A stretch of DNA of 64,000 bases from Cladopsammia gracilis (taxonomy: Eukaryota > Cnidaria > Anthozoa > Scleractinia > Dendrophylliidae), in contig JAJGOT010000340.1 of the NCBI GenBank assembly GCA_022457155.1, positions 1 through 64,000 of the forward strand, read 5' to 3'. Each line of letters opens with the position of its first letter. Position 1 is the first letter of the stretch. This document shows, in pieces, positions 22,010 through 35,208 of the stretch. The notes below the pieces were generated by a model. That model was not told the DNA's origin. It worked only from the letters and a program-made list of their open reading frames with translations, and searched no databases. A program made the translations under genes and the position numbers.

Positions 22010-22045
22010 CACTGACTCACTCACTCACTCACTCGCTCACTGCTT
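22010..22045. repeat. (TCAC)n short microsatellite
   Basis: CTCA/TCAC units with interruptions; not present at this position in the other tandem units. Confidence 0.6.
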
Positions 22046-22252
22046 CCATCAGCTGTTTTGTAACAAGAACAGCGTGAATCCAGCGATAACAATAACTAAA
22101 TTGGCGTAAACGAATATAAACAACAATAAGCTTAAAGATTTTTCGCATTTGGGGTCTTTAATGCAACGTTAAAATCGATCTAAAAGGAATTTTAAACCGA
22201 GACACGCGTTTTGATGCTTATCGACCTTCAAGTAATAAAATTTAACCCATTT

Positions 22253-22325
22253 CAAGTCAGTGGTGAGTGGTGTAAAGCGCGGACTCACAGCCGAAAGGAG
22301 CAGGTTCGAATCTCGCTCGGGCCGT
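22253..22325 (+). repeat. tRNA-like SINE head
   Basis: GGTTCGAATCTCG is a good RNA polymerase III B box, and TGGTGAGTGG about 40 nt upstream resembles an A box. The sequence does not fold into a full cloverleaf by eye and runs straight into a TTC microsatellite, as a SINE body would into its tail. A tRNA pseudogene is the alternative. Confidence 0.5.
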
Positions 22326-22328
22326 TTT

Positions 22329-22423
22329 CTTTCTTCTTCTTCTTTTTCTTTTTCTTCTTCTTCTTCTTCTTCTTCTTCTTCTTCTTCTTCTTCTTCTTCT
22401 TCTTCTTCTTCTTCTTCTTCTTT
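22329..22423 (+). repeat. (TTC)n microsatellite
   Basis: About 95 bp of TTC units with a few TTTTTC variants, attached to the tRNA-like head. The long Phe, Ser and Glu frames here are artefacts of the repeat. Confidence 0.85.
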
Positions 22424-23143
22424 GTTCCTTTCTTCTTCAGACTGAGACTTACGAAAGTGATTTACTGTATTTTTCTTTTTTGCGTTTGTCAAAAATCCTT
22501 ACGTTTAATTTAAAAAAAATATTAAACCGTGTCAGTGTGAAAAAACGAGCTTACCGCAATATTGCGTTACGCGTTAGCATTTCTTATTGACGGATTGGCT
22601 CTTAGGAGATCATAGCCTTCGATTTATTATTATCATTACTATTTCAGGGGAAATTTATTGGCCACTTTGCCTCTCAAAAATTCAGTGCGCTTGCTAAAAT
22701 AAATTGAAGACAGAAGCCGAACTGTTTTCCTAAAATCTATATAGGTAGCTTGGCGTAACTTAATCTGTGTTAAGCTCTAAACGATCTCCTGCGCACTTTA
22801 CCCCCTGTGGATATTTTCACTCTGTGACAATACAATATGAGATTTGTTATATAGACAATCGTCAACACGTACCTAATAAACAGCAAATTTAAAATGCAAA
22901 ATGTTGAAGGTACACAGCTGGATAAAAGAGCAAAATTCGTCTGTAGCTTGCCAAACCATTTAGTGAAAACTTAAATAAAGACTTCAGACAGAATAGGCTG
23001 CCTAGAAAGGCGCAATTATCAACTATAGAACGCAAACAAATATTCAACTACTGCGTGGGTAGGCAAAATTTACAAATGGTAGCTCAGCCGCCAGGCAAAT
23101 TTGTTTAAAAGTCGAGATATATAGTTTCATCTTCTTGGGCTTA

Positions 23144-24484
23144 CTGCGCTTTTCAATAACATGCGGAATCTGAAATTTAAATCACCACCAACGGTTGCGT
23201 TTTTCCCTGCCGTCAATCAAATTTTCGGCGGTTTCCGATTACTTTCGAGTGTTTTCGTATCGTTTATAGTGAAAGTCGTAAGTGAAAGTGAAACGTGGTT
23301 CGTAAATTCAAAACATCACTGCGTTGGAGATTCGTTTTTCTACGCGTGAGTCATCATCTCTCGCCGCAGGAAATTGCCCGGCTTTTGAAAGCGAGCAAAG
23401 TATTGGTGTACTACGTGCTCAAACAATATAGAGAGATGAAAGGAGTTGATTATTCGGAAAATCGTGACAGCGGCAAGCGACGATCAGTACAGTGTCGTTT
23501 GTATGATATTTTTGTCTCTAATCGTTCTTTGCATGTTTACTAAACATCCATCCTTTGTTTACATGATTTTTTTCTTATTTCGATTTTTTCTCAGGGAGAG
23601 ATGTTGTGATCGTTCGTGTACTTATAAGACAATTTTCAGAATTATATTTAGACGAATTGCGTGACTGGATTGAAATCCTAACTGGAGAATTGTACTCAAA
23701 ACAAAGAAAATAGTATAAAAACACGACTCCCACTCATCGCAAATGAAAGTATTTAAAAAGCCTGAAGCATAAATTTTTCCCAGTAAGATTTCAGAGAGAT
23801 TTGCGCCTTTAGATCACAGTTATGAATTTTTTCTCTTCGCCGATGGTATTGACCTTTTGATCTCGGCGGATTATCTCTCATATTGAATTATTTTATTTCT
23901 TTATGCCGTTGTTCGGTGCTCGCTCTTTTGGCATACATTGCGGTTTCTTTGGCTCCCTTTTGTTGCAAGATAAATACTTATCGGCTAAAGTTTGTTATCA
24001 CTTTGGAAGTGCTAGGATCGTAAATTAGTGTCGGAAGTCTGCGGTGCCAGATTTGTGAGAAAAGTGTTTCCCATCACGGACAACCGAGTCTCAAAATGCC
24101 GTAGTCTACAATTCCACTGCAGTGAAATCATGAATTCTTGCAATAATGTTTAGCTCCTTAGTTAGTTCTGTAGTTGAGTAGTGATTTGGCTTCAAACAGA
24201 TAATCGGCTGCAGCATCATCACGGTTGCTGTTTTGTAAATCTCACGGATGCTAGTAAATTCTTACCTTCTTCTAAGCAAGGAATGAGACAATTTAATGTC
24301 CTAAGGATTTACAAAGCAGACTTATGTTTTAGGCTTTTAAAATATTTTTTTGCGACGAGTGGGAGTCGTTATAAAACGCTCGGAAGTAATCGGAAACCGC
24401 CGAAAATATGATTGACGGCAGGGAAAAACGCAACCGTTGGTGGTGATTTGAATTTCAGATTCCGCATGTTATTGAAAAGCGCAG
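23144..24484 (+). mobile_element. Tc1/mariner-like DNA transposon remnant, TA-flanked
   Basis: Comparison with units 2 and 3 shows a clean 1,341-bp insertion. Ends are CTGCGCTTTTCAATAACATG and its inverse; terminal inverted repeats extend about 110 bp (23144-23255 and 24372-24484). The empty site in unit 2 reads GGCTTAAGCC, so TA is duplicated (23142-23143, 24485-24486). It contains a decayed transposase. It inserted after the tandem array formed, or was lost from the others. Confidence 0.85.
23295..23713 (+). pseudogene. Tc1/IS630-like transposase remnant
   Basis: The first segment (23295-23490) has a helix-turn-helix of transposase type: LSPQEIARLLKASKVLVYYV followed by LKQYREMKG and SGKRRSV. 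After TTTTTTCTCAG a second segment (23595-23713) reads RDVVIVRVLIRQFSELYLDE then LRDWIEILTGELYSKQ and stops; YLDE..DW is reminiscent of the region just before the catalytic core in IS630/Tc1 relatives. The DDE/D core itself is missing, so the copy could not transpose on its own. The intron is an inference from the AG acceptor. Confidence 0.6.
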
Positions 24485-26188
24485 TAAGTCTGAAGACTTC
24501 CTCGTTAAAATTGTCAAAACGGCTCATTACTGTTTTTTCTCCTGTATTTCTAAGAATACAGTCGAGCCGGTATATTATAAGGAGTAAAGAGAAAGAACGT
24601 AAGTACACTCGCAACGAGTGGAAACACGCTCTCCTTTTAGAATTTTATTTTCAAATAATTCGAAATATCATGTACGATTCGTATTCGTAACATGGCTACC
24701 TATGGTACAGACCAAGAGAACATGCTATTATTAATTTTCGCTTGCACGGGCTCAGGTTCACCGACAAATAAAATGCTTTTATTTCCTGGTTAAAACACCG
24801 ACCCAATTTACTTTCACGATCTCGTTTTACGAAGCACCATGAAAAGTTAATCTACCAATGGCAGCTAGATTTTGTGTAGGAGTTAAAATTGCTTGTTTCC
24901 TTGATGTGCATTATAATATAATCGTCGACATAAACTTAAATATGCGTTTATAAATTTGCATGCGCTAATGTGACACGAAAAGTAAAAGAAGAAAACTCAG
25001 AGCCGGATTTACAACTCGTGTGCTCCGCCACGAGTAACAATAAAACAACGCTATCAGCACTCTTGTAAGCAAGTTATATTTCCTTTATTAGGTAGCACTC
25101 TTTGCTACAACTCAGTTGAAATACAAATCTAGGGAAAGGTCATCTAAAGCCCAATCAAAATAACATGAAACGAATGCAAAATAAAAATTCCTCGGTATTT
25201 CTTACCACTGTTAGATGAAATAAGCCTAAATAATGACCACAGCATGTCCATCAAAAAACTTAGCTGTCCCGCCAACTGATTTGGTCGGATATGATTGCGT
25301 TTAGTGGCGAAACGATAAATTCACAGCTTCCAAACGAAAGAAATTGTTTGCGTTGTTTAGGCTTTCTAAAACAAGTAGGCAAAATACAAAGACAATCTTT
25401 CTTCTAAATAATAGCAGCCCGCAAACTTTTCTTCTTTCTTTTTCAGCGTGATATTTTCCTGTAATTGTAAGTATTGTACAGTCCTTTCGAACGCCATTCC
25501 ACACACACACACGACATTTTCGTCTCCAAGAGCTCAACCAAACGAAACGAGGGCTCTGGAGACGAGAATGCACCCACGAAAGGTTATTATATTTCTATTT
25601 TCTGGTAATGAGCAAGCGCAATAGTTCATTAATGGTTTAAGCATGCGCCAACGGATGTCGCAGATTTTACGAAATCCGGAAGGCTTTGGTCCCAGAGAAT
25701 TCGTTTTCTCCGCTGACCAAATGAAACGAGGGCTCTGGGGACGAGAATGTGGTGTGCTTAACAAAGAAGTTTCTCTCTAATTAGTACTGTCGGTAAACTC
25801 AGTGAAGCTTGTCTACAAACCTTGACATATTTGTTTTTAGTTTGACGTGGCATCTCATTAAACAAGTGCTTTTCGAACTTTCCATTTGCACTATTTGCGA
25901 AATTAAGTTTTTGTTTACAATTTACAGCTGCAGGTTATTTTATGTATGACGGCTTATTCAATTTATTTATCCAAACGTCGTTGATAAAATTCAAATAATT
26001 CACTTTCTTACTTTTTGCATCGGTTGGGAATTTATTTTTTATATACGTTTGCCCAAATTCTATCGGTAGTTTGGCGTAGTTAGTTCAGTTTAGTTGTGGG
26101 CCATCACCTATAGTCCGCTCTTCCATACATGGCAATATATTGACTCCGTGAAAATGTATAATTTCGACATGGCGAAATTTGCGTTTAA

Positions 26189-26351
26189 GGGCCTGGTCGC
26201 ACTACAGTCAAAAACAAAAATTAGCCCGTGCAAAATGACATAAAAACAAAAGCATTCCACAAAAAGCGTGTCCCACCGGAGCGGTTTCTTTTGTTTTCCT
26301 CGATTTTTGCACGGGCTAATTTTTGTTTTTGACTGTAGCGCGACCAGGCCC
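26189..26351. mobile_element. TAA-flanked MITE in unit 1
   Basis: A 163-bp hairpin with ends GGGCCTGGTCGC and GCGACCAGGCCC and arms running through CAGTCAAAAACAAAAATTAG. TAA lies on both sides (26186-26188, 26352-26354). A 3-bp TAA/TTA duplication fits PIF/Harbinger-type mobilisation. An orthologous copy sits at the same place in unit 2, so this insertion predates the duplication. Confidence 0.8.
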
Positions 26352-28685
26352 TAAGTTTCCAAATAATAAAATGAAAACGTAAATGAATATCTATCTTTCG
26401 TCCAAAAACGGTGCCAGTTTTCTCATGATCATCAAAATATAGTTCTCCGATGTTTTTAAATGTATAAATGACTTATAGAGCGCACATATCACATGTCTTA
26501 TGAGAATGAGATCGGACGTCATGCCCAGCTCATGAAGGCGCCTCAGGCAACGGTATCGGTTCATTGATGACTCTCTTAAACTTCGGTTAGTTTTAAAGTT
26601 ATGTCTTTGTTTAAAGAAAAACCACATTTGAGAAATTAGAGATATTTGGCATTTGAGGTATCGCAGTTTACGAGCAATGTGGTGATGATATGGTCAAACC
26701 TAGTTTGACCGCATCGCCGCATTGCCCATAAAAATAAAAGGTTCGATTCGCGCATACGACCTCTTATTTTCTCACTGAGCGACAAAACTGAAGTCAACGA
26801 AAAGGTATCATTTCGTTCAGAGTAGAAGTGTTCATACCTTTTATATGCATGCATGAGTCATATTTCGGGTGTCTTTCAATAAAACAACTTATAACCCAAT
26901 ATGTTTGTTCAGTTTCCGTTTGTTAATTTTGCCTGCCCACACAGATGATCATTGCGCCTTTCTAGGCAGGCTGTACTTAGTTCAATATTCATTTACGTTT
27001 TCATTTTATTATTTGGCGACCTAGAGGCAAATTTCGCCACGTCGACATTTTATTTATTGTGATAAATAGAGTATGTAAGTCATCAAAACGTAAAGCGCCA
27101 TGAGACTTATGCATGTGATATGTGCGCTATATAAGTCATTTATTCATTTAAAAACATCGGATAGCCATTTTGATGATCATAAGAATACTGGCACCATTTT
27201 GGACGAAAGATGAATGCAAACGAACATTGTTTAATATTTGTACGACTTATGGTATTTTTGCACTCGCCTTAACTCGGCAAACTGACTGTGTTCGCTTTGC
27301 AAAAATATTCATAGCTTTCAATCAATCGTGAGTACCAGCTCCCGGGGTATGGGAAATGTTTTTTTTTTTTGCAAGTTCATTGAATTGTGAACCGAGCCAA
27401 AGGTGATATCCACACTTCGCTTGGAAATTAAAAGAAGGAAAACAAAATTCTTCCAGCAAGGCGCGGGCAAGTTAGTTCAGCAAAAGCCGTTTCTTTTTAA
27501 CCGGAAAAAAATCATTATTAAATTGCTTTATAATTTGTCGAGAGTCTACGCGCGCTGCATAGACGAAATTTGGTGACGGAGCGGTTTTTCTACAAACATT
27601 TGTTTTGCTGTTTGCTGAAAAGTCAGTTTGTCGATATTGTAAACCAGGTAGACAACCTGAAAAAAGTTCCCACTTCACAAAAAACGGTTTTATTTGAAAA
27701 CGCAATTCAGCCAAATCTGTTGGTGACAGTTATTTTATTCGTTTAGCAAAAGCCCCTCCGTATAGAAAAGTACACTCCTTTTGGCCGGAGTAACTAATAT
27801 TAACTTGTATTGCATAGCATTTGGAAAAAAAATTACGTAGCATGTATTTTCAGGTGGTCCTGAAGACTTCCTCGTTAAAACTGTCAAAACGGCTCATTAC
27901 TGATTTTTTGTCCTGTATTTCTAATAACACAGTCGAGCCTGTATATGATAAGGTGTAGAGAGAAAGAACGTAAGCCATGTACACTCGCAACGAGTGGATG
28001 TAAATAATCCTTTTAGAATTTTTTTTCAAATAGTTCGAAAGATCATGTAAGATTCGTATTCGCAACATGGCTACCTATGGCACAGACCAAGAGAACATGC
28101 TATAATTAACTTTCGCTTGCACGGGCTCAGGTTCACCGACAAATAAAAGGCTTTTAGTCTCCTGGTTAAAACACCGACCCAATTTACTTTCACGATCTCG
28201 TTTTTCGAAGCACCATGAAAAGTTAATCTACCAATGGAAGCTAGATTTTGTGTATGAGTTAAAGTTGTTTGTTACCTTGATGTGCAGTAGCAATGCAGTT
28301 CAGCCAAGCACCCAAGCAACACAGGCCAGCAAGAGCAATAACACAGAGAAACAACAGCGTGTTATGCACTTGAAGCCGTGAAATAAACCGTTGTCTATCA
28401 GACTTCAAGACTAGAATGGTCACCCGTTAACATCTTGACGTCTTTATTAATACATGTAGTTGATTATTCACCATATCATTTTTCGGACAAATGGTGCGTT
28501 CAAATTACAAGCCTTTTGTCGGTTTATGTCCCACTTACAGTTTTATCTTTTTTGGCTCTAATTATTCCCCCAGTGATAATTCATTATTTGCAGTTTTTGA
28601 ACACTAATATAGGTGAGAAAAGATCCGGTAAAAAATAATAGTATTTATTATAGTATCTCGCCATTCCTTCGTTCAAAGGTCTGCC

Positions 28686-28686
28686 G

Positions 28687-28735
<49 letters not shown>

Positions 28736-28886
28736 CATGTGTTCTCTATATAATTATGTGTTCTCCATGGGGGCCGGGTCCAAACCATGGACCTAGGGCA
28801 CCCATGAGGCGCTGTGTGGAGGCCACACTACTTAGCATTGCAGAGAAAGGGTCTTGCGCAGGATGTTGGCTGTCCCAAGTAGTGCG

Positions 28887-28943
<57 letters not shown>

Positions 28944-29040
28944 TTTAATAATGAGAACAAGATGTTTATTAACAATTAAAATAACTATTTACAATACATT
29001 AAAATTCTAATTACGATAAAATATGTACATTTGAAAAAGC

Positions 29041-29081
<41 letters not shown>

Positions 29082-29178
29082 TTTAATAATGAGAACAAGA
29101 TGTTTATTAACAATTAAAATAACTATTTACAATACATTAAAATTCTAATTACGATAAAATATGTACATTTGAAAAAGC

Positions 29179-29213
<35 letters not shown>

Positions 29214-29230
29214 ATTATTATTATTATTAT
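28686..29230. repeat. (ATT)n arrays with SINE-like insert and duplicated 134-bp segment
   Basis: ATT runs occupy about 28690-28733, 28888-28942, 29043-29081 and 29181-29230. Between the first two is a 150-bp GC-richer piece (around 28745-28885) that on the minus strand would end in (AAT)n, as a SINE or LINE 3' end might. The sequence TTTTTAATAATGAGAACAAG and the following 80 bp occur twice (28940 and 29080), each with its own ATT run, so one is a local tandem duplication. The Leu-rich frame is an artefact. Confidence 0.6.
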
Positions 29231-30255
29231 ATTTGGACTCTCTGCCTCTCAAAAATTCAGTGCGCTTGCTGAAAAAAATTGCCGAAAGATGCCGAACTGT
29301 TTTCCTAAAATCTATATCGGTAGCTTGGCATAACTTGATTTGTGTTAAGCTCTAAACTATCTCCTGCGCACTTTACTCCCTGTGGATATTTTCACTGTGT
29401 GACAATACAATATGACATTTGTTACATAAACAATCGTCAACACGTCCCTAATATACAGCAAATTTAAAATGGAAAATGTTGAAGGTAGACAGCTAGATAA
29501 AAGAGCCAAATTCGCTTGTAGGTTGCCAAACCATTTAGTGAAAACTTAAATGAAGACTTCAGAATAGCCTACCTAGAAAGGCGCAATTATCAACTATAGA
29601 GCGCGAACAAACATTCAACTGCTGCGTGGGTAGGCAAAATTTACAAATGGGAGCTCAGCCGCCAGGCAAATTGTTTTAAAAGTCGGGATATATAGTTTCA
29701 TCTTTTTGGGCTTAAGCCTGAAGACTTCCTCGTGAAAATTGTCAAAACGGCTCATTACTTTTTTTGTCCTGTATTTCTAAGAATACAGTCGATCCGGTAT
29801 ATTATAAGGAGTAGAGAGAAAGAACGTAAGCCATGTACACTCGCAACGAGTGGATGTAAATAATCGAAAACACGCTCTCCTTTTAGAATTTTTGTTTTCA
29901 AATAATTCGAAATATCATGTACGATTCGTATTCGTAACATGGCTACCTATGGCACAGACCAAGAGAACATGCTATAATTAATTTTCGCTTGCACGGGCGG
30001 GCTCAGCTTCACCGACAAATAAAATGCTTTTAGTCTCCTGGTTAAAACACCGACCCAATTTACTTTCACGATCTCGTTTTCCGAAGCACCATGAAAAGTT
30101 AATCTACCAATGGCAGCTAGATTTTGTGTAGGAGTTAAAATTGCTTGTTTCCTTGATGTGCAGTATAATATAATCGTCGACATAAACTTAAATATGCGTG
30201 CATAAATTTGCGTGCGCTAATGTGACACGAAAAATAAAAGAAGAAAACTCAGAGC

Positions 30256-31396
30256 TACCCTGGGTGCCAGAGGTTTTTCTTGCGCGGTTTCCGGTGTCGG
30301 TTATGTCTTTATTGTGACCCGCGCGAAAAACCTCTGGAGCAGAGCGCTATTTCTTTGATAGCGCCGAGCCAATGACAAGCCTGTTTAAATCGATCTCGTC
30401 CAGAATTTGGACGAGACAGCCGATTGGCTCCTAACGACTTCCCATGGGCTTTCTGATGTAACCGACTCTGCGATTGGTTTACAAGAATAGAGTACACTGC
30501 GGGAAAGAAGCTCGTGGAATGAGAAATTATTTCTTTGTGATGAGGTGTTGAAATGTCGGTTGTTCTTGAGATACTGCACTAAAAGATTTGAGAAGGCTCT
30601 GGAGGAAGTCATAACAAAGGTTCTTGAAACCTTCGACGGTTTCGATACGTTAAGCGCCGAGCAAACGGATGGGATTTGCAATTTTATATGCTGCAAGGAT
30701 GTTTATTTTAAGTATCTCGCCAGAACGGGTATCGCTAGCCGACGAACAAGACTTGTACTTCTTTATTCCTTTACCAGGCGAGCTGGAACATCGCTTTGAT
30801 CGCGTGCTATCCACTTCAGTTTTCCAGCGGGCCACATTTCCCTTGCAATGTTCATTCAAGTGGTTAGTTCTTCGATAGTCGCTTCGCATTTTTCAATTCG
30901 GCGGTAGCACTTTTTGCATAACACATGTGGCCCGACAGAGAGATTGTCTTCTTGGGCGTTGAAAATCACCGTAATACGTCCGAAAATGTTCATTTTTTTT
31001 GCGTTTTCTTTAATTAGGCTGTAGTAGCCCCCACTGGAAATGACATTCACTTCGTATAAACGGCACGACAGCGAAAACTTTTAGTTTGGAACAGTTTTCA
31101 CGGGAGTCGGAATTTGAAAGCCGTAAACAAACCCGTCATTTGGCAGGCCATTTGACACCTTGTAATTAGCCCCCTGTCAAAGCTGTCATATCTTCACGTG
31201 CCAGCACGTGCCAGTGCATGTGAACACAGTGGGAGGTCTTCGCTGTGATTGGTTTAGATATAATTAGATGAAAACGATCAAAGTTCACCGAGAATGGTAA
31301 ATCAAACCGCTTTGGGCCAGAGGTTTTCTCGCGGCTTCGCCACTCGTTGATCGGCCCACGAAGCTCGCCGCGAGAATACCTCTGGTACCCAGGGTA
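30256..31396. mobile_element. Mutator-like element with 9-bp target duplication
   Basis: Units 1 and 2 differ by exactly this insertion. Ends TACCCTGGGTGCCAGAGGTT and its inverse (TACCTCTGGTACCCAGGGTA at the right) are flanked by a perfect 9-bp ACTCAGAGC duplication (30247-30255, 31397-31405). A 9-bp duplication is characteristic of Mutator/MULE superfamily elements. No MuDR-type transposase is visible, so it is non-autonomous; internal coding-like segments may be captured host or transposon sequence. Confidence 0.8.
30545..30799 (+). pseudogene. Possible captured RecQ-like helicase fragment
   Basis: Within the Mutator-like element a frame without ATG reads FEKALEEVITKVLETFDGF, then DTLSAEQTDGICNFICCKDV. 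This resembles the opening of RecQ-family DNA helicases (a 'fgf.slr..Q...i.....kDvf' pattern before motif I). Where motif I, TG.GKS, should follow, the sequence is YFKYLARTGIASRRTR, so the ATP-binding loop is lost. On the other strand 31050-30856 has CKKCYRRIEKC, a possible zinc-binding CxxC pair. Both are fragments; no function is claimed. Confidence 0.35.
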
Positions 31397-32572
31397 ACTC
31401 AGAGCCGGATTTACAACTCGTGTGCTCCGCCACGAGTAACAATAAAACAACGCTATCAGCACTCTTGTAAGCAAGTTATATTTCATTTATTAGTATTACA
31501 ACTCAGTTGAAATACAAATCTAGGGAAACTAAGGTCATCTAAAGCCCAATCAAAATAACATGAAACGAATGCAAAATAAAAATTCCTCTATATTTCTTAC
31601 CACTGTTAGATGAAATAAGCCTAAACAATGACCACAGCATGTCCATCAAAAAACTTAGCTGTCCCACCAACTGATTTGGTCGGATATGATTGCGTTTAGC
31701 GGCGAAACGATAAATTCACAGCTTCCAAACGAAAGAAATTGTTTGCGTTGCTGAGGCTTTCTAAAACAAGTAGGCAAAATACAAAGACAATCTTTCTTCT
31801 AAATAATAGCAGCCCGCAAACTTTTCTTCTTTCTTTTTCAGCGTGATATTTTCCTGTAATTGTAAGTATTGTACAGTCCTTTCGAACGCCATTCCACACA
31901 CACACACACGACATTCTCGTCTCCCAGAGCTCAACCAAACGAAACGAGGGCTCTGGAGACGAGAATGCACCCACGAAAGGTTATTATATTTCTATTTTCT
32001 GGTAATGAGCAAGCGCAATAGTTCATTAATGGATTAAGCATGCGCCAACGGATGTCGCAGATTTTACGAAATCCGGAAGGCTTTTCGTTTTCTCCGCTGA
32101 CCAAATGAAACGAGGGCCCTGGGGACGAGAATGTGGTGTGCTTAACAAAGAAGTTTCTCTCTAATTAGTACTGTCGGTAAACTCAGTGAAGCTTATCTAC
32201 AAACCTTGACATATTTGTTTTTAGTTTGACGTGGCATCTCATTAAACAAGTGCTTTTCGAACTTTCCATTTGCACCATTTGCGAAATTAAGTTTTTGTTT
32301 ACAATTTACAGCTGCAGGTTATTTTATGTATGACGGCTTATTCAATTTATTTATCCAAACGTCGTTGATAAAATTCAAATAATTCACTTTCTTACTTTTT
32401 GCATCGGTTGGGAATTTATTTTTTATATACGTTTGCTTAAATTCTATCGGTAGTTTGGCGTAGTTAGTTCAGTTTAGTTGTGGGCCATCACCTATAGTCC
32501 GCTCTTCCATTCATGGGAATATATTGACTCCGTGAAAATGTATAATTTCGACATGGCGAAATTTGCGTCTAA

Positions 32573-32735
32573 GGGCCTGGTCGCACTACAGTCAAAAACA
32601 AAAATTAGTCCGTGCAAAATGACATAAAAACAAAAGCATTCCACAAAAAGCGTGTCCCACCGGAGCGGTTTCTTTTGTTTTCCTCGATTTTTGCACGGGC
32701 TAATTTTTGTATTTGACTGTAGCGCGACCAGGCCC
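32573..32735. mobile_element. TAA-flanked MITE in unit 2
   Basis: Same element and same position in block Q as 26189-26351, with TAA at 32570-32572 and 32736-32738. A base change in the left arm (TTAGTCCGTG for TTAGCCCGTG) breaks one pair of the hairpin. Confidence 0.8.
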
Positions 32736-35119
32736 TAAGTTTCCAAATAATAAAATGAAAACGTAAATGAATATCTATCTTTCGTCCAAAATCGGTGCCA
32801 GTTTTCTCATGATCATCAAAATATAGTTCTCCGATGTTTTTAAATGTGTAAGTAAATGACTTATAGAGCGCACATATCACATGTCTTATGAGAATGAGAT
32901 CGGACGTCATGCCCAGCTCATGAAGGCGCCTCAGGCAACGGTATCGGTTCATTGATTACTCTCTTAAACTTCGGTTAGTTTTAAAGTTATGTCTTTGTTT
33001 AAAGAAAAACCACATTTGAGAAATTAGAGATATTTGGCATTTGAGATATCGCAGTTTACGAGCAATGTGGTGATGATATGGGCAAACCCAGTTTGACCGC
33101 ATCGCCGCATTGCCCATAAAAATAAAAGGTTCGATTCGCGCATACGACCTCTTATTTTCTCGCTGAACGACAAAACTGAAGTCAACGAAAAGGTATCATT
33201 TCGTTCAGAGTAGAAGTGTTCATACCTTTTATATGCATGCATGAGTCATATTTCGGGTCTCTTTCGATAAAACAACTTATAATCCAATATGTTTGTTCAG
33301 TTTCCGTTTGTTAATTTTGCCTGCCCACACAGATGATCATTGCGCCTTTCTAGGCAGGCTGTACTTAGTTCAATATTCATTTATGTTTTCATTTTATTAT
33401 TTGGCGACCTAGAGGCAAATTTCGCCACGTCAACATTTTATTTATTGTGATAAATAGAGTATGCAAGTCATCAAAACGTAAAGCGCCATGAGACATGTGA
33501 TATGTGCGCTATATAAGTCATTTATTCATTTAAAAACATCGGAGAGCCATTTTGATGATCATAAGAATACTGGCACCATTTTGAACGAAAGATGAATGCA
33601 AACGAACATTGTTTAATATTTGTACCACTTATGGTATTTTTGCACTCGCCTAATAAACTCTTTTTTTATCTCGGGAAACTGACTGCGTTCGCTTTACAAA
33701 AATATTCATAGCTTTCAATCAATCGTGAGCACCAGCTCCCGGGGTATGGGAAATGTTTTTTTTTTTTTTTGCAAGTTCATTGAATTGTGAACCGAGCCAA
33801 AGGCGATATCCATACTTCGCTTGGAAATTAAAAGAAGGAAAACAAAATTCTTCCAGTAAGGCGCGGGCAAGTTAGTTCAGCAAAAGTCGTTTCTTTTTAA
33901 CGGGAAAAAAAATCATTATTATATTGCTTTATAATTTGTCGAGAGTCTATGGCGTCGCCAAACGCGCGCTGCATTGACGAAATTTGGTGACGGAGCGGTT
34001 TTTCTACAAACATTTGTTTTGCTGTTTGCTGAAAAGTCAGTTTGTCGATATTTTAAACCAGGTAGACAACCTAAAAAAAGGTCCCACTTTACAAAAAACG
34101 GTTTTATTTGAAAACGCAATTCAGCCAAATCTGTTGGTGACAGTTATTTTATTCGTTTAGCAAAAACCCCTCCGTATAGAAACGTACACTCCTTTTGGCC
34201 GGAGTAACTAATATTAACTTGTATTGCATAGCATTTGGAAAAAAAATACGTAGCATGTATTTTCAGGTGGTCCTGAAGACGTCCTCGTTAAAACTGTCAA
34301 AACGGCTCATTACTGATTTTTTGTCCTGTATTTCTAATAACACAGTCGAGCCTGTATATTATCAGGTGTAGAGAGAAAGAGCGTAAGCCATGTGCACTCG
34401 CAACGAGTGAATGTAAATAATCGAAAAGACGCTCTCCTTTTAGAATTTTTTTTTCAAATAATTTGAAAGACCATGTACGATTCGTATTCGCAACATGGCT
34501 ACCTATGGTACAGACCAAGAGAACATGCCATAATTAATTTTCGCTTGCACGGCTCAGGTTCACCGACAAATAAAATGCTATTAATCTCCTGGTTAAAACA
34601 CCGACACAATTTACTTTCACGATCTCGTTTATCGAAGCACCATGAAAAGTTAATCTACCAATGGCAGCTAGATTTTATGTAATGAGTTAAAGTTGTTTGT
34701 TACCTTGATGTGAAGTAGCAATGCAGTTCAGCCAAGAGCCCAAACAGCACAGGCCAGCAAGAGCAATAACACAGAGAAACAACAGCGTGCTATGCACTTG
34801 AAGCCGTGAAATAAACCGTTGTCGATCAGACTTCAAGACTAGAATGGTCACCCGTTAACATCTTGACGTCTTTATTAATACATGTAGTTGATTATTCACC
34901 ATATCATTTTTCGGACAAATGGTGCGTTCAAATTACAAGCCTTTTGTCGGTTTATATCCCACTTACAGTTTTATCTTTTTTGGCTCTAATTATCCCCCCA
35001 GTGATAATTCGTTATTTGCAGTTTTTGAACACTAATATAGGTGAGAAAAGATCCGGTAAAAAATAATAGTATTTATAATAGCATCTCGCCATTCCTTCGT
35101 TCAAAGGTCTGCCGTTTTA

Positions 35120-35205
<86 letters not shown>
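35120..35205. repeat. (ATT)n microsatellite
   Basis: About 85 bp of ATT with one AGT interruption, at the Y/Z boundary and corresponding to the ATT arrays of unit 2. Confidence 0.85.

Positions 35206-35208
<3 letters not shown>

Larger units (their letters stand above)
20228..27015. repeat. Tandem unit 1 of a 6.4-6.8-kb segmental repeat
   Basis: First of three head-to-tail copies. Ordered blocks: P (20228-21085), X (21085-21500), Y (21630-21950), Z (22660-23142), X again (24486-24900), Q (24900-27015). Each block reappears in units 2 and 3 with scattered base changes and small indels. Private features of this copy are the tRNA-like/TTC segment (22253-22423) and the 1.34-kb TA-flanked transposon between Z and the second X. 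No convincing gene; a minus-strand frame of 66-80 codons in P (20936-20736) is conserved in all three copies but I do not recognise it. Confidence 0.85.
27016..33404. repeat. Tandem unit 2 of the segmental repeat
   Basis: Blocks P (27021-27855), X (27860-28265), Y (28370-28690), Z (29240-29715), X (29716-30145) and Q (30145-33404). Q contains a private 1,141-bp Mutator-like insertion (30256-31396). Between Y and Z lies a group of ATT microsatellites with a duplicated 134-bp segment. The Z/X junction here is uninterrupted and gives the empty site for insertions in units 1 and 3. Confidence 0.85.

Noticed and set aside
22169..22513. Glu-, Phe- and Ser-rich frames on both strands
   Set aside because: Produced by the (TTC)n tract next to the tRNA-like head.
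25499..31930. Short (CA)n runs near 25500 and 31900
   Set aside because: Only a few units long and shared by the tandem copies; no separate meaning.
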